Origin: Nostocoides sp. HKS02
GTDB lineage: Bacteria > Actinomycetota > Actinomycetes > Actinomycetales > Dermatophilaceae
Assembly (NCBI RefSeq): GCF_009707485.1
Contig: NZ_CP046121.1
Coordinates: forward strand, 2,232,001 to 2,296,000
Direction: 5' to 3'
DNA length: 64,000 bases
The stretch's first letter is position 1. Every line of letters begins with the position of its first letter. The notes under the pieces were generated by a model. It ran no database searches. It saw only the letters and a program-made list of their open reading frames with translations, and was not told the origin of the DNA. Shown here piece by piece: positions 8,782 to 17,202 of this stretch. The position numbers and the translations under genes are program-made.

Positions 8782-9756
8782 TCATCGGGCGATGAGGTAG
8801 CCGTCCCCGTCGAGGGTCACCGGGATCGGGTCGCTGATCTCGAACCCGTCGAGCCCCTGGGGTTCGAGGTTGCGGAAGCCGAGGATCACCCACGAGCCGT
8901 CGCGCTGCTGCACCAGGGGCGCGGCGAACAGGTTCGGCTCGGCGGTGAACGGGCGGGCGGCGTCGATGTCCCACGGCCCGAGCGGGCCGGGGCCGGGCAC
9001 GGACCAGGTGCAGTACTCGCCTGTGCGGGCAATCCGCTCGGGGGTCATCTCCTGGGGGTGGCAGGTGAAGACCAGGACCCAGCGTCCGTCGATCTGCTTG
9101 TCCTGCAGGACCTCGAGCTGGCCGAAGCCCGCACCGGGCTGGCACAACGGCGGCCCCAGCGTCCAGGTCGTGAGGTCGGGGCTGGTCGCGTGAGCCACGA
9201 CCCCGTCGTCGTTGCGCCCGGCCTCGCGCGCGCGGGCCGTGATCAACAGGTGCCAGCCCTCGCCAGCAGGGTCGGCGATCAGCAGCGGGTCACGCCAGGT
9301 CTCGCTCGACCCGTCGAGATCGGGGCCTTCGGTCGGTGCCGGGGTGTTGGCCAGGGTCTTGTACCACTGCCCATCGACGCGCACGGCCGGCTGGTCGGAC
9401 ACACGTCGCCAGTGGTGCAGGTCGTCGGAGACCGCCGAGCCGATCCGTTGGTCGTAGATGTGGTGGCCTGCCGTCGAGACCGCCGTGTAGAACATCCGCC
9501 ACTGCTCGCCGTCGTGGGCCACCGACCCGGTCCAGATGGCCAGGTCGTCGAAGCCCGTCTCGGCCGGCCCGAAGCACTCGCCGAGGTAGTCCCAGGTCAC
9601 GAGGTCGGCCGAGGTCGCGTGGCCCACCCGCGCCGCCGTATGCCGTTGGCCCGGGTCACCGAGCGCGCGCGGCGCCTGGAGGAAGAAGAGGTGGTACAGG
9701 TCGCCGTCGTCGGCGATCCACGAATCCCAGACCCACAGGTCGTCCAGCCGCAGCAT
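8782..9756 (-). CDS. GH32-like five-bladed beta-propeller glycosidase
   Basis: 324 residues, no signal peptide seen. The motif set points to the GH32/GH68 clan: VWDSWIADDGDLYHLFFLQ near the N-terminus (candidate nucleophile Asp), SETWRDPLLI (the RDP motif) and FGQLEVLQ (candidate acid/base Glu), with repeated blade-like strands such as HATSADLVTWDY and HATSPDLTTW. The likely activity is on fructosides or related sugars, but GH43- or GH130-like propellers share this look, so the substrate is not assigned. Start ATG at 9756. Its stop overlaps an ATG that could extend nuoA2, but I judge it a separate unit because nuoA2 has its own promoter. Confidence 0.75.
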   Translation of the reverse strand: MLRLDDLWVWDSWIADDGDLYHLFFLQAPRALGDPGQRHTAARVGHATSADLVTWDYLGECFGPAETGFDDLAIWTGSVAHDGEQWRMFYTAVSTAGHHIYDQRIGSAVSDDLHHWRRVSDQPAVRVDGQWYKTLANTPAPTEGPDLDGSSETWRDPLLIADPAGEGWHLLITARAREAGRNDDGVVAHATSPDLTTWTLGPPLCQPGAGFGQLEVLQDKQIDGRWVLVFTCHPQEMTPERIARTGEYCTWSVPGPGPLGPWDIDAARPFTAEPNLFAAPLVQQRDGSWVILGFRNLEPQGLDGFEISDPIPVTLDGDGYLIAR

Positions 9757-9801
9757 GCCGCTGAGTCTGGCAGGATTCCTGCCGCCCGGCCCAGCGAAAT
9801 C

Positions 9802-10101
9802 TCAGGGCTGGACGGTGCCACCGGCGCGCCAGTAGAGGCCGTCGCGCCGCTCCAGGAACTCCTCCTCCACGAGGTAGCGGCGCAAGGCGGCGACGTCCGG
9901 GTGAAAGCCGCGCAAGACGGCGTTCGCCTCGGTCTCGGCATAGGTCCGCCCGACCTCGAACTCCTGCGCGATCAGGTCGAGGACCACGAGCCGTTTGCGG
10001 ACCTTGGTGGGCATGGAGCGCAGGCTCCCGTCCGGCGCCACAAAGGCGCGCAAGACGGCGTCTCGATCCCGGAGTGCATCCTGCAGAGCGGGTCGGTTCA
10101 T
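9802..10101 (-). CDS. DUF2087-type small protein
   Basis: 99 residues, ATG start at 10101. It is rich in Arg and Glu, with the pattern MPTKVRKRLVVLDLIAQEF then YAETEANAVLRGFHPD and LRRYLVEEEFLERRDGLYWR, which is the layout of DUF2087 (a winged-helix-like domain often fused to ArsR regulators). It stands alone between the glycosidase and the HNH remnant. A DNA- or RNA-binding role is plausible but not shown. Confidence 0.75.
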   Translation of the reverse strand: MNRPALQDALRDRDAVLRAFVAPDGSLRSMPTKVRKRLVVLDLIAQEFEVGRTYAETEANAVLRGFHPDVAALRRYLVEEEFLERRDGLYWRAGGTVQP

Positions 10102-10175
10102 GGCTCGACCGTAGCGGGCAGTCTCGTTGGCGCCCATCGCATTTCGTCGCCCGAGGTGGGGCGTGACTGTCGGAG

Positions 10176-10493
10176 GTGGCCGCTGGATTCGTACGCATGT
10201 TCGAAGCTGGCGCTGCAGTCGCTGGGTTCGACCCGGCGGCGTTGGCGGGCGCCCTCTCCCGCCTGACCGACGACGACATCGCGGCCCTGACGCTCGCCGA
10301 GGCCGAGGCCGAGGCCGTGACCCTGGCGCACGGTGACCAACCTCCAGACGCTGTGCGCCACCCACCACGGGTTCAAGCACCACGCGGGCTGGCGGGTGGA
10401 GATGGACCCGCTTGGCATCTGCACCTGGACCGCACCCGAGGCCGCACCCACACGACCTGGCCGCTCGACCGCCACGGCTTCATCGCGGCCTGA
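10176..10493 (+). pseudogene. DUF222/HNH endonuclease remnant
   Basis: Only the tail of a DUF222-HNH protein is recognisable, split over two frames. From about 10333 one frame reads TNLQTLCATHHGFKHHAGW and continues to GICTWTAPE; then the other frame supplies GRTHTTWPLDRHGFIAA and a stop at 10491-10493. One missing base near 10440-10443 explains the switch. The upstream part (SRLTDDDIAALTLAEAEAE) does not join to it in frame. These multicopy genes decay often in actinobacteria. The remainder of 10102-10582 holds no other gene that I can see. Confidence 0.7.
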
Positions 10494-10582
10494 TGCGTGG
10501 GGTCCAGCGCTGCGTCGGGTCCAACGCGCCCAGGTGTCCGAAATACGGGTTGTCTGCAAGCGCGCGCAACGGGCGGCATACC

Positions 10583-12550
10583 ATGGAAGAGGCGCCGCAG
10601 GAAGAGCGCGACGCAGCAGAAGTTGTCGATGAACAGGTGGCGGAAACGCAGATGAGCAGCAAGTCCGTCCAGCAGCTTGACCGTGTGGTGATCCGGTTCG
10701 CTGGGGACTCGGGCGACGGGATGCAGCTGACTGGCGACCGCTTCACCTCCGAGACGGCCGCCCTCGGCAACGACCTGTCGACGCTCCCCAACTTCCCGGC
10801 CGAGATCCGTGCGCCCCAGGGCACGCTCCCAGGCGTCTCGAGCTTCCAGCTGCACTTCGCCGACCACGACGTCCTCACCCCGGGCGATGCGCCGGACGTG
10901 CTCGTGGCGATGAACCCGGCGGCGCTCAAGGCCAACCTGCGAGACCTCCCGCGTGGCGCGACGATCATCGCCAACACCGACGAGTTCACCAAGCGCAACC
11001 TCGCCAAGGTCGGCTACACCACCAACCCCCTCGAGGACGGCAGCCTCGAGTCCTGGCACCTGCACCCGGTGGCACTGACGTCGATCACCGTCGAGGCACT
11101 GGCCGGGTTCGACAGCCTCTCGCGCAAGGACAAGGAGCGCGCGAAGAACATGTTCGCGCTCGGCCTGCTGTCGTGGATGTACCACCGTCCGACGGCCGGC
11201 ACCGAGGCCTTCCTCAACAAGAAGTTCGGCTCCCGGCCCGACATCCTCGCCGCCAACCTGGCCGCGCTCAAGGCCGGGCTGAACTACGGCGAGACGACCG
11301 AGGACTTCGCCGTCTCCTACGAGATCGCCCCGGCCCCCATGGCCGCCGGCACCTACCGCAACATCACCGGCAACGCCGCCCTCGCGTTCGGCCTGGTCAG
11401 CGCCTCGCACCGCGCCGGCATACCCCTCGTGCTCGGGTCCTACCCGATCACCCCCGCCTCCGACATCCTGCACACCCTCGCTGGCCTCAAGCGCTACGGC
11501 GTCACGACCCTGCAGGCCGAGGACGAGATCGCCGGCATCGGCGCCGCTCTCGGTGCGTCGTTCGGTGGCGCGATCGGCGTGACGACCACCTCGGGGCCGG
11601 GGGTGGCCCTGAAGTCCGAGACGATCGGCTTGGGCGTCTCCCTCGAGCTGCCCCTGATCATCGTCGACGTCCAGCGCGGCGGCCCGTCGACAGGACTGCC
11701 GACCAAGACCGAGCAGTCCGACCTGCTCCAGGCGATGTTCGGCCGCAACGGCGAGTCTCCGGTGCCGATCATCGCGCCGCAGTCCCCAGCCGACTGCTTC
11801 GTCGCCGCGATCGAGGCCGTCCGCATCGCCACGACCTACCGCACGCCGGTCTTCCTGCTCTCCGACGGCTACCTCGCCAACGGCTCCGAGCCGTGGTCGA
11901 TCCCGTCCGTGTCCGACCTACCCGACCTCACCGTCACGTTCGCCACCGAGCCCAACGACACCGACGCCAAGGGTGAGCCGGTCTTCCACCCGTTCAAGCG
12001 CGACGACACCACGCTCGCGCGACCCTGGGCTGTCCCGGGCACCCCCGGGCTCGAACACCGCATCGGCGGCATCGAGAAGGCCAACATCACCGGCAACATC
12101 TCCTACGACCCCGACAACCACGACCTCATGACGCGCCTGCGCGCCGCCAAGGTCGACCGCATCGCGGACACCATCGGCGACCTCGAGGTCGACGACCCCA
12201 GCGGTGAGGCATCCGTCCTCGTGCTCGGGTGGGGGTCGACCTACGGACCGATCGCCGCGGCGGCACGCAGCGTCCGCAACACCGGGGCCAAGGTCGCCCG
12301 CGCGCACCTGCGCCACCTCAACCCGTTCCCCGCCAACACGGGCGAGGTCCTGCGTCGTTACGACCGGGTGCTCGTCCCCGAGATGAACATGGGCCAGCTC
12401 GCGATGCTCCTGCGCGCCAAGTACCTCGTCGACGTCCACTCGTTCACCCAGGTGCGCGGGTTGCCCTTCACCACCGTCGAGCTGGCCGACGCCATCGTGG
12501 CGCTCGCCGTGCCTGCCGACGAGACCGCCACTTCGGAGGTGCGCGCGTGA
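10583..12550 (+). CDS. korA: 2-oxoacid:ferredoxin oxidoreductase, fused gamma-alpha subunit
   Basis: 655 residues. The N-terminal gamma-type domain shows IRFAGDSGDGMQLTGDRF and the alpha domain shows SYPITPASDILHTLAG, VTTTSGPGVALKSE and QRGGPSTGLPTKTEQ. With KorB it oxidises 2-oxoglutarate (or another 2-oxoacid) with CoA to the acyl-CoA, CO2 and reduced ferredoxin. The start is uncertain: ATG at 10583 gives a 23-residue variable leader; ATG at 10651 starts just before the conserved core, and neither has a strong ribosome site. The stop overlaps korB (GTGA). The order next to two nuo operons matches what I recall from streptomycetes. Confidence 0.92.
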   Translation: MEEAPQEERDAAEVVDEQVAETQMSSKSVQQLDRVVIRFAGDSGDGMQLTGDRFTSETAALGNDLSTLPNFPAEIRAPQGTLPGVSSFQLHFADHDVLTPGDAPDVLVAMNPAALKANLRDLPRGATIIANTDEFTKRNLAKVGYTTNPLEDGSLESWHLHPVALTSITVEALAGFDSLSRKDKERAKNMFALGLLSWMYHRPTAGTEAFLNKKFGSRPDILAANLAALKAGLNYGETTEDFAVSYEIAPAPMAAGTYRNITGNAALAFGLVSASHRAGIPLVLGSYPITPASDILHTLAGLKRYGVTTLQAEDEIAGIGAALGASFGGAIGVTTTSGPGVALKSETIGLGVSLELPLIIVDVQRGGPSTGLPTKTEQSDLLQAMFGRNGESPVPIIAPQSPADCFVAAIEAVRIATTYRTPVFLLSDGYLANGSEPWSIPSVSDLPDLTVTFATEPNDTDAKGEPVFHPFKRDDTTLARPWAVPGTPGLEHRIGGIEKANITGNISYDPDNHDLMTRLRAAKVDRIADTIGDLEVDDPSGEASVLVLGWGSTYGPIAAAARSVRNTGAKVARAHLRHLNPFPANTGEVLRRYDRVLVPEMNMGQLAMLLRAKYLVDVHSFTQVRGLPFTTVELADAIVALAVPADETATSEVRA

Positions 12551-13644
12551 CCACCGACCTCGGTATGCCGTCGACGGGAGCTCCCAGCGGCACCGCCGGG
12601 GTGCCCGCGCTGCCTGACGGCGCGCCCGCCCAGACCAAGCGCGAGTTCACCTCCGACCAGGAGGTCCGCTGGTGTCCTGGGTGCGGTGACTACGCGATCC
12701 TGGCGGCAGTGCAGGGGTTCCTGCCCGAGCTCGGACTCAAGCGCGAGAACATCGTGTTCGTCTCCGGGATCGGCTGCTCCTCGCGGTTCCCGTACTACCT
12801 CGACACCTACGGCATGCACTCGATCCACGGCCGGGCGCCCGCCATCGCGACGGGTCTGGCCACGAGCCGCCCGGACCTGTCCGTGTGGGTCGTCACCGGT
12901 GACGGCGACGCGCTGTCGATCGGCGGCAACCACCTGATCCACGCCCTGCGCCGCAACGTCAACCTCACCATCCTGCTGTTCAACAACCAGATCTACGGGC
13001 TCACGAAGGGGCAGTACTCCCCCACGTCCGAGCTGGGCAAGATCACCAAGTCCACCCCGATGGGCTCGGTCGACCACCCGTTCAACCCGGTGTCGCTGGC
13101 GCTGGGCGCCGAGGCGACGTTCGTGGCCCGCACCATGGACTCCGACCGCAAGCACCTCACCGAGGTCCTGCGGGCCGCGGCCGAGCACCGCGGCACCTCG
13201 CTCGTCGAGATCTACCAGAACTGCCCGATCTTCAACGACGGGGCGTTCGACCTGATCAAGGACCGGTCCGAGCAGGAGGCACGCATCGTCCACCTCGCCG
13301 ACGGAGCACGGGTCCAGGTCGGGCCTGAGGGCGACCGCCAGGTGCTGGTGCGGCGCACCGGTGGCTCGATGGAGTTCGTGCCCGAGGCGCAGTCCGAGGG
13401 CTGCGACGTCGTCGTGCACGACACCGGTGCGCACGACCCGACCCAGGCGTTCGCCCTGTCGCGGCTGGACTCCCCCGAGATGACCCACGTGCCGATGGGG
13501 ATCTTCCGCAACGTCGAGCGCGCCACCTACGACGATCTCGTCCGAGCCCAGGTCTCCGCTGCCATCGACACCGCTGGCGGCCGCCCGACGGACGCCGACC
13601 TCGACGATCTCATCCACGGGCGCGACACCTGGACCGTGGCGTGA
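12547..13644 (+). CDS. korB: 2-oxoacid:ferredoxin oxidoreductase, beta (TPP) subunit
   Basis: 365 residues, GTG start at 12547 overlapping the korA stop. It binds thiamine diphosphate: WVVTGDGDALSIGGNH followed by LFNNQIYGLTKGQYSP is the TPP/Mg site. Cysteines for the [4Fe-4S] cluster are visible in WCPGCGDY, GIGCSSRFPYY and YQNCPIF. Together with KorA it is a complete enzyme; no ferredoxin gene lies in the window. The adjacency to the NADH-module-less nuo operon suggests the reduced ferredoxin may feed complex I (inference). Confidence 0.95.
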   Translation: MTTDLGMPSTGAPSGTAGVPALPDGAPAQTKREFTSDQEVRWCPGCGDYAILAAVQGFLPELGLKRENIVFVSGIGCSSRFPYYLDTYGMHSIHGRAPAIATGLATSRPDLSVWVVTGDGDALSIGGNHLIHALRRNVNLTILLFNNQIYGLTKGQYSPTSELGKITKSTPMGSVDHPFNPVSLALGAEATFVARTMDSDRKHLTEVLRAAAEHRGTSLVEIYQNCPIFNDGAFDLIKDRSEQEARIVHLADGARVQVGPEGDRQVLVRRTGGSMEFVPEAQSEGCDVVVHDTGAHDPTQAFALSRLDSPEMTHVPMGIFRNVERATYDDLVRAQVSAAIDTAGGRPTDADLDDLIHGRDTWTVA

Positions 13645-13671
13645 GCCTGCTCGCCGCGGACACCCGCTGAG

Positions 13672-14571
13672 GTGGGCCGCGACGAGCAGCAGCGGGGCGC
13701 GGCATACGGGCTGCTGGCCTATGGCATCTGGGGCCTGTTCCCGCTGTACTTCGCGGCGCTGCGACCGGCCGGTGCCTGGGAGGTCCTGAGCCACCGGATC
13801 CTGTGGACCGTCCTGCTCTGCGTCGCCGTGCTGGTCGTCCGACGCGACCTGCGCTGGCTGCGGCAGCTGCGCGACCGGCCGCGGCTGGCGCTCGGGGTGG
13901 CGGTGGCTGCCCTGCTGATCGCGGGCAACTGGGTCATCTACGTCGCCGCCGTGCTCCAAGGGCACACGACGGAGGCTGCCCTCGGCTACTTCCTCAACCC
14001 GGTCGTCACGGTGGCACTGGGCGTGCTCGTGCTGCGTGAGCGGCTGCGGCCCCTGCAATGGGTGGCGGTGGGCATCGGGGCCTTCGCCGCGGTCTACCTC
14101 AGTGTCGCGGCCGGCTCGGTCCCCCTGATCGCGGTGTCGCTCGCCTGCACGTTCGGGGGCTACGGCCTGGTCAAGAAGAAGGTCGGCGTGAGCCTGCAGG
14201 CCCTGCACTCCCTCACCGCTGAGACCCTCGTGCTGACGCCGATCGCCCTGGTGCTGCTCGCCGTCCTCACGGTTCGCGGCGACACGACCTTCACCACCGA
14301 CGGGTCCTGGCACACGACCCTGCTCGTGCTCTCCGGCATCCTCACCGCGACCCCGTTGCTGCTGTTCGCCTCGGCCGCCCGCCGGGTCCCGCTCGTCACG
14401 ATCGGGCTGCTGCAGTTCGTCACGCCCGTCCTGCAGCTCCTGTGCGGGGTGTTGCTCCTGCACGAGCACATGTCAGGGCAACGGTGGGTCGGCTTCGGGA
14501 TCGTCTGGGTGGCGCTGGCGGTGCTGAGCTTCGACTCGACGCGCAGCTACGGGATCAGCCGACGCGCGTGA
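13672..14571 (+). CDS. rarD: EamA family transporter, RarD type
   Basis: 299 residues with about ten membrane segments. The opening GAAYGLLAYGIWGLFPLYF and later LSHRILWTVLLC, GNWVIYVAAVLQGHTTEAALGYF and INPVV-type segments (here FLNPVVTVALGVLVLRERL) match RarD (chloramphenicol-sensitivity protein family). Substrate is unknown. GTG start at 13672, 27 bases after korB, so it probably shares the korAB transcript. Its last 17 bases overlap the convergent polyprenyl synthase. Confidence 0.88.
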   Translation: MGRDEQQRGAAYGLLAYGIWGLFPLYFAALRPAGAWEVLSHRILWTVLLCVAVLVVRRDLRWLRQLRDRPRLALGVAVAALLIAGNWVIYVAAVLQGHTTEAALGYFLNPVVTVALGVLVLRERLRPLQWVAVGIGAFAAVYLSVAAGSVPLIAVSLACTFGGYGLVKKKVGVSLQALHSLTAETLVLTPIALVLLAVLTVRGDTTFTTDGSWHTTLLVLSGILTATPLLLFASAARRVPLVTIGLLQFVTPVLQLLCGVLLLHEHMSGQRWVGFGIVWVALAVLSFDSTRSYGISRRA

Positions 14572-15568
14572 CCACACTCGTGGCGAGCGCCAGCAACGCG
14601 GCCTTCGCGTCAGTGTCCGGCAGCGGTGCCAGTGCGTCCTGAGCCTGCTTGGCCACCGCCGAGGTGTGCTCACGGGCACGGTCCATCGCCGGGTTGGCGC
14701 GCAACAGCTCGAGCGCCTGCCCCAACCGGGTCTCGTCCTCGCGCAGATCCGATCGCAGGAGCTCCCGCAGGGTCGCGTCGGCAGGGTCCGTCGAGGCGAG
14801 TGCGTAGAGCACGGGCAGGGTCGCCTTGCCCTCACGCAGGTCCGTGCCGGGTGTCTTGCCGCTCTCCTCGGCGTCGGAGGCCACGTCGATGAGGTCGTCG
14901 GCGAGCTGGAACGCCATGCCGAGGCGTTCGCCGAACTCGCGCAGGATCTCGACGGTCGGAGCGTCGCAGCCGGCGAACATGGCGCCGTAGCGCGCCGCCG
15001 TCGCGATGAGCACCCCGGTCTTGTCGGCGAGGATGCGCAGGTAGTAGTCGACCGGGTCCTCACCCGCCGGCGTCGGGCGGTCGTCGCGGATCTGGCCCGA
15101 GCAGAGCCGGACGAAGGTCTCCGCCTGGATCTTGACCGCCTCGGCGCCGAGGTCAGCGATGATCGACGACGCGGTGCCGAACAACATGTCACCCACGAGG
15201 ATCGCGGTGGAGTTGCCGTACTTGGCGTTGGCGCTGGGCGCGCCGCGGCGCACGGTCGCCTCGTCCATGACGTCGTCATGACACAGCGACGCGACGTGGG
15301 TGAGCTCGACCCCGGCGGCCGCAGCCACAACATCGGGGTTGATGCCAGACCCGACCTCGGCGGCGAGCAGCGTGAGCAACGGCCGGAACCGCTTGCCGCC
15401 CGCCTCGATGAGGTGGCTGTTGGCCTCGGCGATGAAGGGGTCGTCGTGGTCGACCTCGCGCCGCAGGAGCGCGTCGACCTCAGCCAATCCCTCCTGGAGC
15501 CGCCCGGCCAGGGCCTCAGAGGTGAACGGGAGCGCCAGGACCGCCGGCTTGAGGGGGCCTGGCGTCAT
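14555..15568 (-). CDS. long-chain all-trans polyprenyl diphosphate synthase
   Basis: 337 residues. Both aspartate-rich motifs are intact: HDDVMDEATVRRG near residue 99 and LADDLIDVASD near residue 224, with GGKRFRPLL upstream for substrate phosphate binding. It condenses isopentenyl diphosphate to make the isoprenoid tail, most likely for menaquinone because it is the last gene of the nuo operon (ATG at 15568 overlaps the nuoN stop, ATGA) and MenA is encoded in the same window. Chain length cannot be read from the sequence alone. The gene could be called hepB, ispB or grcC1. Confidence 0.92.
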   Translation of the reverse strand: MTPGPLKPAVLALPFTSEALAGRLQEGLAEVDALLRREVDHDDPFIAEANSHLIEAGGKRFRPLLTLLAAEVGSGINPDVVAAAAGVELTHVASLCHDDVMDEATVRRGAPSANAKYGNSTAILVGDMLFGTASSIIADLGAEAVKIQAETFVRLCSGQIRDDRPTPAGEDPVDYYLRILADKTGVLIATAARYGAMFAGCDAPTVEILREFGERLGMAFQLADDLIDVASDAEESGKTPGTDLREGKATLPVLYALASTDPADATLRELLRSDLREDETRLGQALELLRANPAMDRAREHTSAVAKQAQDALAPLPDTDAKAALLALATSVVTRVG

Positions 15569-17202
15569 CTGACAAGGAACATCGACGACCGCGAGGCGAG
15601 GTCGAGGACCTGCGACGGCAGGATGCCGAGGACGAGCGTGACGAGGGTGCCGATCGTGATGGCCACCGTGGTCAGGGGGGACGCGACCTGGGCGACGACC
15701 GTCTCGCCCGCCGGCGGCTCCGTGAAGTACATCAGCACGATGAGCCGGACGTAGACGAAGGCGGTGATCACGCTGCAGAGCACACCGATGATGACGAGGG
15801 CGACCCCGGCGCGACCGCCGAAGCTGATCGCCGGCGAGAACGCGGCATACTTCGCGGCGAAGCCGGAGGTGAGCGGTATGCCGGCGAAGGCCAGCAGCAG
15901 GAAGGCGAAGACCCCGGCGACCACCGGGTGGTTGCGGCCCAGCCCAGCCCACTGCGACAGGTGCGACGCCTCGGAACCGCCCTGGCGCACCATCGAGACG
16001 ACTGCGAACGCGGCGATCGTCATGAACCCGTAGGCGACGAGGTAGAACATCGTGCCGGACACGCCGGTCACGTCGAACGCGAGCACAGCGACGAGGATGA
16101 AGCCCGCGTGGGCGATCGAGGAGTAGGCGAGCAGCCGCTTGACGTCGGTCTGGGTCACCGAGAGCACGGAGCCGACCACCATCGTCAGCGCGGCGACGGC
16201 GATGATGCCCAGGCGCCAGTCCCAGCGGCTGGCCTGCAGGCCGACGTAGACCAGCCGGAGGATCGCGCCGAACGCAGCGACCTTGGTGCAGGCGGCCATG
16301 AAGCCGGTGACCGGGGTGGGCGCGCCCTGGTAGACGTCAGGCGTCCACGAGTGGAACGGCACCGCGCCCACCTTGAACAGCAGCCCGACCAGCACGAAGA
16401 CGACACCGGGCAGCAGCAGCCCTTCCATCGGGCCGGACGCGGTGCTGATGGCCGTCGCGATGTCAGCGAGGTAGATCGAGCCCGCGTAGCCGTAGAGGAG
16501 CGCTGCGCCGAAGAGGAAGAACGCCGAGCTGAAGGCGCCGAGCAGGAAGTACTTGAGCGAGGCCTCCTGGGAGAGCAGGCGACGTCGGCGCGCGAGCCCG
16601 CAGAGCAGGTACAGCGGCAGCGAGAGCACCTCGAGGGCGACGAACATCGTCAGCAGGTCGCCCGCAGCGGGGAACAGCATCATGCCCACGACAGCGAACA
16701 TCGTCAGGGGGAAGACCTCGCTGGTCCCGAGTCCAGCCCGCAGGGCAGCGGCCTCGTGCGGCGAGCCCGGGATGGCAGCACCCATCGGGGTGAACGCGTC
16801 GGCACCCCGACCGCCGAACTTCTCGGCCATGGTGAGCACGCCCAGGATCGACATGAGCAGGATGGCGCCCTGGAGGAACAGCGACGGACCGTCGATGATC
16901 ACCGCCTGTCGCAAGGTGCCGCCGCGGTTCGCCGTCGTGGTCGAGACGAAGACGAGCACGAGGAATGCCGCGACGAGGCCCGCAAGGGCGAGGACGACCT
17001 GGATGGTGTGGCGCAGGGCGCGGGGCGCGAACGCCTCGACAAGGACGCCCAGCATCGCCACGCCGACGACCACGAGCATCGGCGCAATCGCGCCGTACTT
17101 GACGTCGGCACGCTGGAAGTCGGCGAACGGCATGGTCGACGACAGTCCGGTGAAGTGCGTCGTCAGGCTCGAAGCAGCGAGCGTGGATGTCACGGCGGGC
17201 AT
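15565..17202 (-). CDS. nuoN: NADH-quinone oxidoreductase subunit N
   Basis: 545 residues, main operon. Motifs: VPFHSWTPDVYQGAPTPV, ACTKVAAFGAILRL and DVKRLLAYSSIAHAGF, all canonical. The ATG at 17202 overlaps the nuoM stop (TGATG); a GTG one codon upstream is equally possible. Membrane antiporter-like subunit involved in proton translocation. Confidence 0.96.
   Translation of the reverse strand: MPAVTSTLAASSLTTHFTGLSSTMPFADFQRADVKYGAIAPMLVVVGVAMLGVLVEAFAPRALRHTIQVVLALAGLVAAFLVLVFVSTTTANRGGTLRQAVIIDGPSLFLQGAILLMSILGVLTMAEKFGGRGADAFTPMGAAIPGSPHEAAALRAGLGTSEVFPLTMFAVVGMMLFPAAGDLLTMFVALEVLSLPLYLLCGLARRRRLLSQEASLKYFLLGAFSSAFFLFGAALLYGYAGSIYLADIATAISTASGPMEGLLLPGVVFVLVGLLFKVGAVPFHSWTPDVYQGAPTPVTGFMAACTKVAAFGAILRLVYVGLQASRWDWRLGIIAVAALTMVVGSVLSVTQTDVKRLLAYSSIAHAGFILVAVLAFDVTGVSGTMFYLVAYGFMTIAAFAVVSMVRQGGSEASHLSQWAGLGRNHPVVAGVFAFLLLAFAGIPLTSGFAAKYAAFSPAISFGGRAGVALVIIGVLCSVITAFVYVRLIVLMYFTEPPAGETVVAQVASPLTTVAITIGTLVTLVLGILPSQVLDLASRSSMFLVR

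Noticed and set aside
10412..10582. korA starting at 10412
   Set aside because: The extra residues are in the HNH-remnant region and have no resemblance to KorA; starts at 10583 or 10651 fit the family.
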